Assembly (NCBI GenBank): GCA_036381615.1
Contig: DASVCL010000007.1
Coordinates: 1 to 39,672, forward strand
Direction of reading: 5' to 3'
Length of the DNA stretch: 39,672 nucleotides
Source: CALANV01 sp036381615
GTDB lineage: Bacteria > Pseudomonadota > Alphaproteobacteria > CACIAM-22H2
This document shows positions 1 to 10,580 of this stretch, piece by piece (positions within the stretch are counted from its first letter, which is position 1; each line of letters begins with the position of its first letter). The position numbers and the translations under genes were made by a program. Under the pieces are notes generated by a model, which searched no databases, had not been told where the DNA came from, and was given only the letters and a program-made list of their open reading frames with translations.

Positions 1-2
1 TC

Positions 3-137
3 GAGAACCTGCCGCAATACGCCATGCCGGAGATCAACGAGCGCGGCGACATCATCATCCGCCGGCTGAACCCGCCGCCGCGCGCGGAGCGCGAGCGCGA
101 ACGCGTGCCCGAAGACCCGGACGAGACGCGGACCTAG
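3..137 (+). CDS. 3' end of an unrecognised protein (partial)
   Basis: An open frame runs from the left edge to a TAG at 135-137 and gives about 44 C-terminal residues, starting ENLPQYAMPEINERGD and ending in a strongly charged tail rich in Arg, Glu and Pro. The gene starts outside the window, so its length and N-terminal domains cannot be seen. No family was recognised. The charged, low-complexity tail suggests a soluble or peripheral C-terminus but carries no catalytic motif. A short tandem repeat begins exactly in the stop codon. Confidence 0.5.
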   Translation, partial: ENLPQYAMPEINERGDIIIRRLNPPPRAERERERVPEDPDETRT

Positions 138-172
138 AAGAATCGGCGCACGGGGAAGAATCAGCGCACGGG
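137..172. repeat. tandem 18-bp duplication
   Basis: Two adjacent 18-base units (137-154 and 155-172) of the form GAAGAATCGGCGCACGGG differ at one base. The first unit starts with the last base of the upstream stop codon. It looks like a small local duplication; no function is evident. The rest of 173-373 shows no gene. Confidence 0.7.
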
Positions 173-373
173 CGACGGTTTCCGACATCATCACCGCCCG
201 AGAGGAATTCGCCGTTCGACGCGCATCCGGCGCCTGCGCGTGACGCGGATCCGTGCGCCTGCGACATCGTGAGGCTTCAGCCAGCGGCGCGTTCTCGCGT
301 ATACCCTAATCGTCGCCGCGCCCCCCGCGACCTTTCGTGCCAACGACGCCATTCTGCCCAAGGACATACGAAC

Positions 374-844
374 ATGCGCTTCGCCATCCCCGTCGCCATG
401 ACCATCGCGCTCGCGCTGTCGCCGGCGCGGGCGCAGAGTCCGTCGATCGAGATCGAGGGAGCGTGGGCGCGCGCCACGATCGGACAGTCGAAGACGAGTG
501 CCGCGTACATGCGCATCACCAATCGGGGGAATGCGCCCGACCGTCTGATCGGCGCCGCCTCGGCGGCCGCCGACAAGGCGGCGCTGCACGCGACGACGCG
601 CGACGGCGACGTCCTGAAGATGCGCGAGGTCGAGCCGGTCGAGATCAAGCCGGGCGACTCGATCGTCCTGGAGCCGGGCGGCCTTCACCTGATGCTGACC
701 GGTCTTCACCATCCGCTGAAGGCGGGCGAGCACGTGACGCTCACGCTGCGCTTCGAGGGCGCCGGCGCGGTCGAGACTACCGCCGAGATCCGCGCGCCCG
801 GCAACCACGGCGCACACGGCAGTCACGGCCATCACGGGCACTGA
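374..844 (+). CDS. PCu(A)C periplasmic copper chaperone
   Basis: This 156-residue protein has an N-terminal signal peptide (MRFAIPVAMTIALALSPARA, likely cut after ARA) followed by a PCuAC (DUF461) domain. The copper site is complete: H, ten residues, M, 21 residues, then HLM, matching the family pattern HX10MX21HXM. Proteins of this family carry Cu(I) in the periplasm, mainly for building the CuA site of cytochrome oxidase. The C-terminus adds a His-rich tail (GNHGAHGSHGHHGH, six His in 14 residues) that may bind more copper. The ATG at 374 was chosen because it follows an AAGGA motif and begins the signal peptide; an upstream in-frame start at 269 would bury it. No copper oxidase or Sco gene is adjacent. 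Confidence 0.9.
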   Translation: MRFAIPVAMTIALALSPARAQSPSIEIEGAWARATIGQSKTSAAYMRITNRGNAPDRLIGAASAAADKAALHATTRDGDVLKMREVEPVEIKPGDSIVLEPGGLHLMLTGLHHPLKAGEHVTLTLRFEGAGAVETTAEIRAPGNHGAHGSHGHHGH

Positions 845-940
845 CCCGCACGCCAGCCACGGCTGCGGCCGCACGCGGCCGCGGCGGAACACGATCCGGG
901 CGGCGCCGTTCTACCGGAAGGCGTTACACCGACGGTATGC

Positions 941-1309
941 ATGCCGCCGACCGTTCTCGTCGTCGAAGACGAAGGTCTCGTGCGTCTCGAACTGATTGCA
1001 CTGGTCGATGCGGCCGGCCTGGAGCTTGCCGGCGCGACCGGCTCGGCAGCGGAAGCGCTGCGCCTCGGCGACGAGCGGCGTCCGGACGTCGCCGTGCTCG
1101 ACATCAACCTCGCGGGGCACTGGGAAGGGCTCGATATCGCACGCCATCTGCAGGCGCATTTCGGAACACGCATCATCCTCGTGTCCGGGTTCGGCGGGGT
1201 CGAGCTTTCACGACGGATCGACGACCTTCGGCCGCATGCGGTGATCCACAAGCCGTTCAGCGGAGCTGAGCTCGTGCGGGAGATGCGGCGGGCCGCCGCC
1301 GTACCGTGA
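941..1309 (+). CDS. single-domain response regulator (receiver only)
   Basis: This 122-residue protein is a CheY-like receiver domain with no output domain. The acidic pocket residues E9 and D10, the phospho-acceptor D54 (AVLDINL), S82 in the switch position and K104-P105 (HKPF) are all present, so it should be phosphorylatable. Lone receivers of this type in alphaproteobacteria often pair with HWE or HisKA_2 kinases as phosphate relays or sinks. A HisKA_2 kinase lies in this window at 11231-13630 but is 10 kb away, so pairing is only a guess. Transcribed alone, or perhaps together with the following small gene. Confidence 0.88.
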   Translation: MPPTVLVVEDEGLVRLELIALVDAAGLELAGATGSAAEALRLGDERRPDVAVLDINLAGHWEGLDIARHLQAHFGTRIILVSGFGGVELSRRIDDLRPHAVIHKPFSGAELVREMRRAAAVP

Positions 1310-1421
1310 GGCGGGCGCGCCGGCATTCGGGCCGGCGCCGGCGTACGGATCGCCCGCGGGTCGGCACCGGGCCGTCCGGTGCCACGCACAATATCCGCCG
1401 GCCCACCAACGAAGCACGGCG

Positions 1422-1817
1422 ATGGGACGCTTCATCATTCGTCCGGGACACTGGTACGCGTGGCATATGTTCCCCGGCTCCGCCGACGCGCCGCACATCA
1501 CGCCGATCCGCGTCGACGGCGTCGCACAGGCCGACCGCGGCCGGATCCTGCGCCTGAAGTTCTGGAGCCTCGACGATCCGACCAAAGCGCAGGACCTCGA
1601 GATCGAGCTGCGGGTGCATCTGTGCACGGCAACACATCTGGCCGCGGTGCCGGTCGGCGTAGCCGACCGGACCGTGGTCGTCTGCGACATCAGCTTTCGC
1701 TGGATCGAGGAGTTTCGCCTGAGGCTGCTCGCGCAGAACCCGCGCCATTCGGGCGAGGACGTGCAGGCCTATCTGCAGCGGGTCAGCGGCGCGGTGCTTG
1801 CGTCCGGTGAGGCGTGA
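1422..1817 (+). CDS. hypothetical protein, 131 aa
   Basis: No family was recognised. The product is soluble, without signal peptide or membrane segment, and begins MGRFIIRPGHWYAWHMFPGS. It has an aromatic- and His-rich N-terminus, a central mixed strand region with an acidic stretch (SLDDPTKAQDLEIEL), and a helical C-terminal third that contains RWIEEFRLRLLAQNP. Codon use resembles the neighbours, with G or C in most third positions, which supports a real gene. It sits 112 bases after the receiver protein and 91 bases before the hydrolase, all on the same strand. A function cannot be assigned. Confidence 0.6.
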   Translation: MGRFIIRPGHWYAWHMFPGSADAPHITPIRVDGVAQADRGRILRLKFWSLDDPTKAQDLEIELRVHLCTATHLAAVPVGVADRTVVVCDISFRWIEEFRLRLLAQNPRHSGEDVQAYLQRVSGAVLASGEA

Positions 1818-1908
1818 ATGCGCCGCCGGCATGCGAACGGAATCCGGCACGGGCCGCCCGGCGCGCGACGCGAAAAATGACGAAAGAAGATGAGGCGAGG
1901 AGGAACGC

Positions 1909-2805
1909 ATGCGCAAAGACATCAGCTTCAGGACGGAAGACGGCGTGACGCTCCGCGGCTGGCACTACGTGCCCGACCGGCGGTCCGGACGCGTGCCCGC
2001 GATCGTCATGGCCCACGGCTTCTCCGCCGTGAAGGAGATGTATCTCGACAGTTTCGCCGACGCGTTCGCCGACGTCGGCCTGTCGGCGATCGTCTTCGAC
2101 AACCGCAATTTCGGCGAAAGCGACGGCGAGCCGCGCCAGGAGATCGATCCGTGGCAGCAAATTCGCGACTACCGGGACGCGATCACCTTCGCGGCGACGC
2201 TGGCGGAGACCGACGCCGACCGGATCGGCATCTGGGGCTCCAGCTACAGCGGCGGGCATGTCCTCGTGCTCGGCGCGGTGGACCGCCGCGTCAAATGCGT
2301 CGTGTCGCAGGTGCCGCTCGTCAGCGGCCACGACAACGCGCGCCGATTGATCCGTGCGGATTTGTGGGCCGCCGTCCAGGGCATGTTCGAGAAGGACCGG
2401 CGCGACCGCTATGCGGGGAAGCCGCCCGCGATGATCCCGGTCGTCGCCGAGGACCCGTCCGCGCCGGCAGCACTTCCCACGCCGGACTCCTGGAAATGGT
2501 TCACGGCGGCGGGCCGGACGCGCGCGCCGTCGTGGCGAAACGAAGTGACGCTACGCTCGATCGAGATGTTCACGGAATACGAGCCGGGCGCCTACATACG
2601 CTTCGTCAGCCCGACGCCGCTTCTCATGATCGTGGCGCTCAAGGATCACCTGACCGTGGCGGACGAAGCGCTCGCCGCCCATGCGCGGGCGCTCGAGCCC
2701 AAGCGGCTCGTCATGCTGGCCGGCGGCCATTTCGACGCCTACGTGGACGACTTCGACATCGCCGCGGGCGCCGCCAGGGACTGGTTCGTCCGGCACCTGA
2801 TGTAG
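1909..2805 (+). CDS. alpha/beta hydrolase (CocE/dienelactone-type)
   Basis: This 298-residue cytoplasmic protein has the alpha/beta-hydrolase layout: an early strand and HG oxyanion segment (IVMAHGFSAVKEMY), the nucleophile elbow WGSSYSGG with S112 in a GxSYxG motif, and the late histidine H274 (AGGHFDAY). An acid residue from the D-rich stretch between them probably completes the triad. The motif spacing fits bacterial hydrolases of the S9/S15/dienelactone-like group acting on esters, lactones or peptides; the substrate cannot be told. The start is supported by an AGGAGG motif just upstream of ATG. It converges with the aconitase gene. Confidence 0.85.
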   Translation: MRKDISFRTEDGVTLRGWHYVPDRRSGRVPAIVMAHGFSAVKEMYLDSFADAFADVGLSAIVFDNRNFGESDGEPRQEIDPWQQIRDYRDAITFAATLAETDADRIGIWGSSYSGGHVLVLGAVDRRVKCVVSQVPLVSGHDNARRLIRADLWAAVQGMFEKDRRDRYAGKPPAMIPVVAEDPSAPAALPTPDSWKWFTAAGRTRAPSWRNEVTLRSIEMFTEYEPGAYIRFVSPTPLLMIVALKDHLTVADEALAAHARALEPKRLVMLAGGHFDAYVDDFDIAAGAARDWFVRHLM

Positions 2806-2905
2806 GTGCCGAGGACACGCATCGGGCGGTACGCGCGGCCCTCACCCGGCCCCGCCCGCCCCCGCGGCAACGGGGACCGGACAGGCCGGGCGCGCGGCGT
2901 TCGGA

Positions 2906-5596
<2,691 letters not shown>

Positions 5597-5750
5597 GGGG
5601 ACTTCTCCTGTTCGGAAAAATACGCAGAAGGGACCGGATGACCGATCAACGCGGCCGTTGGCTTACACGGTCCCGTCCCGATTTTGAAGGGTCCTTGTTG
5701 GGCGGCGCGCATCGGCACCGCCCCGGCCGTTCACGCGCGGCCCGGCCGCC

Positions 5751-6533
5751 TCACGCCACGATCAGCTCGAGCCCCGCCTCCGTCAGCGACCGGCGCAGGC
5801 CGGCCGGCGGCGGCGCATCCGTGACCAGCCCATGGACGGCCGAGGGCGGCGCCACCCGGACGACCGCCGAGCGTTCGAACTTCGAGGCATCCGCGACCGC
5901 GACGACGCGGCGCGCATTGGCGATGGCCGCCTGCTTGACGGCCACCTTCTGAATGTCGAAGTCCATCAGCGCCCCGTCGTCGTCGAAACCGGAAAAGCCG
6001 ATCACGGCGCAGTCGAACCTGAAGGGGCCGAGATTGGCGATGGCGGCGTCGCCGACCAGGGAACCGTCGGCGCCGCGCACCAGCCCCCCGACGACGAAGA
6101 CCTGATGGGCGTCCGCGCCGGCAAGGATGGCGGCGGCGTTGAGACTGGCGGTGAAGACATGAAGCCCGCGCCGGAACCGCAGGGCGCGCGCGACCGCCTC
6201 GACCGTCGTTCCGACGTCGAGGAAGACCGAGGCGCCGTCCGGGATGAGCCGCGACGTCGCGTCGCCGATACGGAGCTTGGCGTCCGCGGCGAGGCCCCGC
6301 TTTTGCGCATAGCCGAGCCTGACGGTGTTCTCCGGCATGCCCGCCCCGCCATGAAACCGCTGGAGGAGCTGCGCTTCCTGCAGCCGGATGAGATCGCGGC
6401 GCACCGTCTGGGTCGAGACGTCGAATTGCCGGGCGAGCGCCTCGATCGTCGCGAACCCCTGAGCCTGCACGATCTTCAGGATGTCCGCCTGCCGCGGGGT
6501 CAGCCGCGGCGGCGTCCCCTTCGCTTCCGCCAT
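5751..6533 (-). CDS. DeoR/GlpR-family transcriptional regulator
   Basis: This 260-residue repressor has an N-terminal DeoR winged helix (about residues 10-62, LTPRQADILKIV ... VSTQTVRRDL) and a C-terminal DeoRC sugar-phosphate sensor domain (about 80-240). The DeoRC segment SVFLDVGTT and the VVGGLVRGADGSLVG stretch are the typical isomerase-like ligand pocket. Family members usually sense phosphorylated sugars or nucleoside-derived sugars and repress adjacent genes. It is divergent from the ABC importer at 6738, with an AT-rich palindrome between them (6584-6599), so it most likely controls that importer and itself. The ATG at 6533 precedes the HTH; longer readings upstream are antisense artefacts. 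Confidence 0.93.
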   Translation of the reverse strand: MAEAKGTPPRLTPRQADILKIVQAQGFATIEALARQFDVSTQTVRRDLIRLQEAQLLQRFHGGAGMPENTVRLGYAQKRGLAADAKLRIGDATSRLIPDGASVFLDVGTTVEAVARALRFRRGLHVFTASLNAAAILAGADAHQVFVVGGLVRGADGSLVGDAAIANLGPFRFDCAVIGFSGFDDDGALMDFDIQKVAVKQAAIANARRVVAVADASKFERSAVVRVAPPSAVHGLVTDAPPPAGLRRSLTEAGLELIVA

Positions 6534-6583
6534 TGCGCGCCGCCTTCTCCAGTCCGCGGCCGGGCCGGCCGCTGCGAGGGTGA

Positions 6584-6599
6584 TGTAATATATCTTACA
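6584..6599. promoter_or_regulatory. candidate operator of the DeoR-type regulator
   Basis: TGTAATATATCTTACA is a 16-base palindrome with one mismatched pair. It sits in the divergent spacer, 51 bases upstream of the regulator start and about 140 bases upstream of the importer permease, and is strikingly AT-rich for this DNA. It is the obvious dyad in the spacer; its use by this regulator is inferred from position. Confidence 0.5.
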
Positions 6600-6737
6600 C
6601 GTCCTGTTGCTAAAACGACAACGCCGCCTGTACGATACCGAACGGTAAGGCGAGAGCGGGACGCGGCCAGCCGGGACTCCCCCGAACCCGGGGCCGGGCG
6701 TCCATGCGTCATCCGCGCCGACCGAATCAGGCAGGGC

Positions 6738-7523
6738 ATGCCGATGGTCACCGCGCTGTACCTCATCTACCTGTTCCTTCCGATGGCCCTGCTCGTCGTC
6801 GGCTCCTTCGGTGAGGCCTGGTTCAACACGCTGCTGCCGACCGGCACGACGACCCAGTGGTACGTCGCCGTGTATCAGGATCCGAGCTTTCGCCGCGCGT
6901 TCTGGGTCAGCCTGCAGGTGGCCACGGCGACATGCGTCGTCGGGGCCGTGATCGGCCTGCCGCTCGCCTATGCGATCTATCGCGCGGCCTCGCGCGGCGT
7001 GCGCGCCGCGGCGCGCATCCTCTATCTGCTGCCGATCGCGGTGCCGCCGCTGGTGCTCGCCTTCGGCTTCGTGCTGGTGTTCTCGAGCGACACGCTGCCC
7101 TATCTCGGCAGCCTGTGGGTCCTGGTCGGCGGCCATGTCGTGCTGACCCTTCCCTATCTTCTGCAGACCCTGGTCGGCGACATGCGGCATCTGCGCCTGA
7201 CCGAGCTGGAGGCGGCGGCCGAATCGCTCGGCGGCGGCTTCGCGTCCCGCTTCTTCGACATCGTCCTGCCGGCCCTGCGCCACAGCCTGGCCTCGGGCCT
7301 GATCATGGTCGCCGCGCTGTCGATCGGCGAATTCCAGCTTTCGAACCTCGTGGCCGGGTTCCTGACGCGGCCCTATCCCGTCGTCCTGCTGCAGGCGTTC
7401 TATGGTGCGACCGGGTTCGCCTGCGCGGCGACGGTGATCCTTCTGGCGCTCGCGCTGCTCGCGTCGTTCGGCGGCGCGACGACGGCGCAGGCCGGACAGC
7501 GGCGGATGGGAGCGGCGGCATGA
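6738..7523 (+). CDS. ABC transporter permease (PotC/FbpB-like, subunit 1)
   Basis: This inner-membrane permease has 261 residues and about six hydrophobic helices, beginning MPMVTALYLIYLFLPMALLVV. The cytoplasmic EAA loop that docks the ATPase is visible as LTELEAAAESLGGGFASRFFDIVLPALRHS. It resembles the second permease of spermidine, Fe(III), phosphonate and hexose-phosphate importers. It is the first gene of a four-gene importer operon; the next gene starts within its stop codon (ATGA overlap). ATG 6738 was chosen as the first methionine before the first helix; ATG 6744 two codons later is possible. The partner permease lies last in the set, an unusual order. Confidence 0.88.
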   Translation: MPMVTALYLIYLFLPMALLVVGSFGEAWFNTLLPTGTTTQWYVAVYQDPSFRRAFWVSLQVATATCVVGAVIGLPLAYAIYRAASRGVRAAARILYLLPIAVPPLVLAFGFVLVFSSDTLPYLGSLWVLVGGHVVLTLPYLLQTLVGDMRHLRLTELEAAAESLGGGFASRFFDIVLPALRHSLASGLIMVAALSIGEFQLSNLVAGFLTRPYPVVLLQAFYGATGFACAATVILLALALLASFGGATTAQAGQRRMGAAA

Positions 7524-8575
7524 GCAAGACTGCCGCGGTCGCGGTCGAGAACGTCAGCTTCACCTATCCGGGGACGCAGGCCGGCGTCCGCGACATCACG
7601 CTGGCGATCGAGCCCGGCGAGCTGGTCGCGGTGATCGGTGCCAGCGGATGCGGCAAGTCGACGCTGCTCAAGCTCATCGCCGGATTCCTCGCGCCCGACT
7701 CGGGGCGCATCCGCATCGGCGGGCGCGACATGGCGAACACGCCGCCGCGCGCGCGCGATCTCGGCATCGTCTTCCAATCCTACGCGCTGTTTCCGCACAT
7801 GACCGCGTGGGAGAACGTCGCCTACCCGCTCAAGGTGCGCGGCGTGGCGGCCGGCGAACGGCGCGCGCGCGCCCACAAGGCGCTCGATCTCGTCGGCCTC
7901 GGCGCCTTCGCCGAGCGCCGGCCGGGCGCGATGTCGGGCGGCCAGCAGCAGCGCGTGGCGCTCGCCCGCGCACTCGTGTTCCAGCCCCGCGCGCTTCTGC
8001 TCGACGAACCGCTCTCGGCACTCGACGCCGCCATGCGCCTCGAGATGCGCGACGAGATCCGCCGCCTGCAGCAGGCGCACGGCATCGCCGCCCTGCACAT
8101 CACCCATGACCAGGAGGAGGCGCTGTCGATGGCCGACCGGGTCGCCGTGATGCGCGCCGGCCGCATCGAGCAGATCGACACGCCGCGCGCGATCTACGAG
8201 CGGCCGGCGACGCGCGAGATCGCCGCCTTCGTCGGCCATGCCAATCTGTGGCCGGGCGTCGTCGACGGCCCCGCGAGCGTGGCGACGCCGGTCGGCCGTT
8301 TCGTGACGATGCCGCACGGGCTTGCCGCGAACACGGCCGTCACCGTGCTGGTGCGGCCGGAGCGCGTGCGCCCCGGGCCCGCGCCCGACGGCGTCAACAC
8401 CTTCGCCGGCACGCTCGCCCGCGACCGCTTCCTCGGCGCGCTGCGCCGCTTCGACGTCGCGGTGCCGGGCGGAACGATCACGGGCGAAACCGGCGAAGCC
8501 GGCGCCATCGGCCACGTCCATGTCCGGCCGGAGCACGTGCAGCTCCTGCCGGACGGTTCCACCAACGACGACTGA
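7520..8575 (+). CDS. ABC transporter ATP-binding protein (PotA/FbpC-like)
   Basis: This 351-residue ATPase drives the adjacent importer. Walker A is GASGCGKST (residues 40-48), the Q-loop is VFQSYALFP, the signature is MSGGQQQRVALARAL, Walker B is LLLDEPLSALD and the H-loop is ITHDQEEAL. After about residue 235 comes a C-terminal OB-like regulatory domain (TOBE type), with HVHVRPEHVQLLP near the end, as in PotA, FbpC and CysA-like ATPases. It overlaps the preceding permease by 4 bases and is followed after 30 bases by the binding protein. The substrate cannot be inferred from the ATPase. Confidence 0.95.
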   Translation: MSKTAAVAVENVSFTYPGTQAGVRDITLAIEPGELVAVIGASGCGKSTLLKLIAGFLAPDSGRIRIGGRDMANTPPRARDLGIVFQSYALFPHMTAWENVAYPLKVRGVAAGERRARAHKALDLVGLGAFAERRPGAMSGGQQQRVALARALVFQPRALLLDEPLSALDAAMRLEMRDEIRRLQQAHGIAALHITHDQEEALSMADRVAVMRAGRIEQIDTPRAIYERPATREIAAFVGHANLWPGVVDGPASVATPVGRFVTMPHGLAANTAVTVLVRPERVRPGPAPDGVNTFAGTLARDRFLGALRRFDVAVPGGTITGETGEAGAIGHVHVRPEHVQLLPDGSTNDD

Positions 8576-8605
8576 CCCGAGAGGACCTTTAAGAGGAGGA
8601 ATCCC

Positions 8606-9682
8606 ATGAGACTGCGCACCATCGCCGCCGCGCTCGCGCTGCTCTTGCCCGCCTGGGCGGCGCCGGCCCAGACCGTCATGGATTCGCCGGAACTCTATCC
8701 CGGCGAGAAGGCCCTGTACGAGGCGGCCAGCAAGGAGGGCATGGTCGTGTCGTTCGACACCGGGCCGACCTGGGCGAACTGGGCGGCACAGTTCGCCGCC
8801 TTCAAGAAGCGCTATCCGGGCGTCGAGATCGTCTACAACGATCTCGGCTCCGCGGCCACCGTAGTCGCGCTCGAAAAGGCGCGGAACCGGCCCCAGGCGG
8901 ACACTGCCTACTACTTCGCGGCATCGGCGGTCGATGCTGCCAAGAAAGGGCTCGTCGCCCCCTTCAAGCCCATCCAGTTCGACAAGCTGCCGGAGGTGTT
9001 CCGCCATCCCGAGGGCGAGTGGTTCACGATCCACTCGCTCACCATCGCCTTCGTGGTGAACACGAAGCTGGTCAAGAACGTGCCGCAATCCTGGGCCGAT
9101 CTGCTGAAGCCGGAATACAAGAATTCGATCGTCTATCTGGACCCGCGTTCGACCGGCGTCGGGCAGGTGCTGACCTTCGCCGCGAACTTCGCCGCCGGCG
9201 GCGACATGAACAACGTGCAGCCCGGCATCGATTTCCTCGGCAAGCTGCACAAGGCCGGCAACGTGCTGCGCGTGGTCGGCACCACGCCCTATGCGCAGTT
9301 CGTGAAGGGTGAGATTCCGATCTGGATCTCCTACGAGAACGACGGGCTGAAGGCGAAGTACACCGACGGTCTGGGCGATGCGGTCGCCGTCGTCATTCCC
9401 AAGGAGGCATCCGCCGCAGCGCCCTATGCGATCAGCCTGGTCAAGAACGGGCCCAACCCGAACGCGGGCAAGCTGTGGCTCAACTTCATCATGAGCGAGA
9501 TGGGCCAGGGCATCTTCGCCCAGGGCTTCGTGCGGCCGGCGGTGCCGGGGACGAAGCTTCCCGCCGACGTCGCCGACAAGCTGCCGCCCGCCCCGCAGGT
9601 GCGTCCGCTCGACGTCCAGGCGGCGGCCGCCAAGAAGGCGGAGATCGACGCCGGCTGGGCCAAGGTCGCCGTCGGCAACTGA
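8606..9682 (+). CDS. extracellular solute-binding protein (family 1, AfuA/Fbp-like)
   Basis: This 358-residue periplasmic binding protein has a signal peptide (MRLRTIAAALALLLPAWAAPAQ) and a type 2 periplasmic-binding fold of the family-1/iron(III)-AfuA kind. Typical segments are YNDLGSAATVVALEKARNRP, TGVGQVLTFAANFAAGG and VKGEIPIWISYEND. AfuA-like members bind ferric ions, phosphonates, thiamine, spermidine or hexose phosphates, so family alone does not give the ligand. The DeoR-type regulator next door favours a phosphorylated or sugar-like ligand, but that is inference. A strong AGGAGGAAT ribosome binding site precedes the ATG, expected for the most abundant subunit of an importer. Confidence 0.9.
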   Translation: MRLRTIAAALALLLPAWAAPAQTVMDSPELYPGEKALYEAASKEGMVVSFDTGPTWANWAAQFAAFKKRYPGVEIVYNDLGSAATVVALEKARNRPQADTAYYFAASAVDAAKKGLVAPFKPIQFDKLPEVFRHPEGEWFTIHSLTIAFVVNTKLVKNVPQSWADLLKPEYKNSIVYLDPRSTGVGQVLTFAANFAAGGDMNNVQPGIDFLGKLHKAGNVLRVVGTTPYAQFVKGEIPIWISYENDGLKAKYTDGLGDAVAVVIPKEASAAAPYAISLVKNGPNPNAGKLWLNFIMSEMGQGIFAQGFVRPAVPGTKLPADVADKLPPAPQVRPLDVQAAAAKKAEIDAGWAKVAVGN

Positions 9683-9686
9683 CGCC

Positions 9687-10580
9687 ATGACGATGACGGC
9701 CAGCAGCACGGAGGGACGCGCCGCCGCGCGCAAGGCGGCGCGTCCGTTCGGCCTGCGCCCGGGAACGCTGATCCTGCTTGCGGCCCCCGGCGTGCTGCTG
9801 CTGGCCTTCTTCTTCCTGATGCCGCTCGCCGCGGTGTCGGCCGATGCGTTCGCCGAGGGCGGCCGCGCCTTTCAGCGCGTGTTCGCAAACCCGCTGTTCT
9901 GGCAGGGCCTCGCCGGCAGCACCGTGCTGACCCTCGTCGCCGCGACGTTCTCGCTGCTCGTCGGCTTCGCCGTCGCGCTGCATCTGTCGCGCCTGTCGGC
10001 GCGCACGCGCGGCGTGCTCGTCTTCCTGATCGCGCTTCCCCTCACGTTCTCCGGCCTCATCGTCGCCTACGGCTTCATCCTCACCTATGGCCGCGCCGGA
10101 TTCGTGACCCAGATTCTCGCGACCGTGGGCGTCGACCCGGTCGCGTTCTCCGGCATCCTGTTCAGCCCGATCGGCCTCGCCTTCGCCTCGTCGTACTACC
10201 TGATTCCGCGCGTCATCATGCTTCTGCTTCCGGTTCTGCTCAATTTCGACCGCGCCCAGATCGCGGCCGCCGAGTCCCTCGGCGCCACGCGGATCCGTGC
10301 CGTCTTCGACGTCCTCGTGCCCCAGGTCCTGCCCACCGCCGTCACCGCCTTCTGCCTGATCGCGGCGGTCGTGTTCGGCGCCTACGGCACGGCGCTGGCG
10401 CTGGTCGGCACGCAACTCAACATTCTGCCGCTGCAGCTCTACAGCCTGATTTCCGAGACCGGATCGGATTTCCCGGCCGCGGCGGCGCTCTCGCTCCTGC
10501 TCACAGCGATCTGTTCCTGCATCATGGCGGTCGGCGAAATCGCGGCCGCGCGCGCCGAGGACACCCATGCTCACGCTTGA
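9687..10580 (+). CDS. ABC transporter permease (PotB-like, subunit 2)
   Basis: This 297-residue inner-membrane permease begins with a short basic N-terminus and a first helix (LILLAAPGVLLLAFFFLMP), followed by five more helices. The EAA loop reads AAAESLGATRIRAVFDVLVPQVLPT. With the 6738 permease it would form the heterodimeric channel. It starts 4 bases after the binding-protein stop, and its 3' end overlaps the next gene by 14 bases, so the SLOG protein is probably translationally coupled to it. The operon order permease, ATPase, binding protein, permease is uncommon. Confidence 0.92.
   Translation: MTMTASSTEGRAAARKAARPFGLRPGTLILLAAPGVLLLAFFFLMPLAAVSADAFAEGGRAFQRVFANPLFWQGLAGSTVLTLVAATFSLLVGFAVALHLSRLSARTRGVLVFLIALPLTFSGLIVAYGFILTYGRAGFVTQILATVGVDPVAFSGILFSPIGLAFASSYYLIPRVIMLLLPVLLNFDRAQIAAAESLGATRIRAVFDVLVPQVLPTAVTAFCLIAAVVFGAYGTALALVGTQLNILPLQLYSLISETGSDFPAAAALSLLLTAICSCIMAVGEIAAARAEDTHAHA

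Noticed and set aside
2806..2905. GC-rich short dyads between the hydrolase and acnA as a shared terminator
   Set aside because: Stems are short (CCCCG/CGGGG) and no T tract follows on either strand.
7400..9733. 777-codon minus-strand open frame opposite the importer genes
   Set aside because: It spans antisense to three intact importer genes and the composition is that of a GC-driven shadow.
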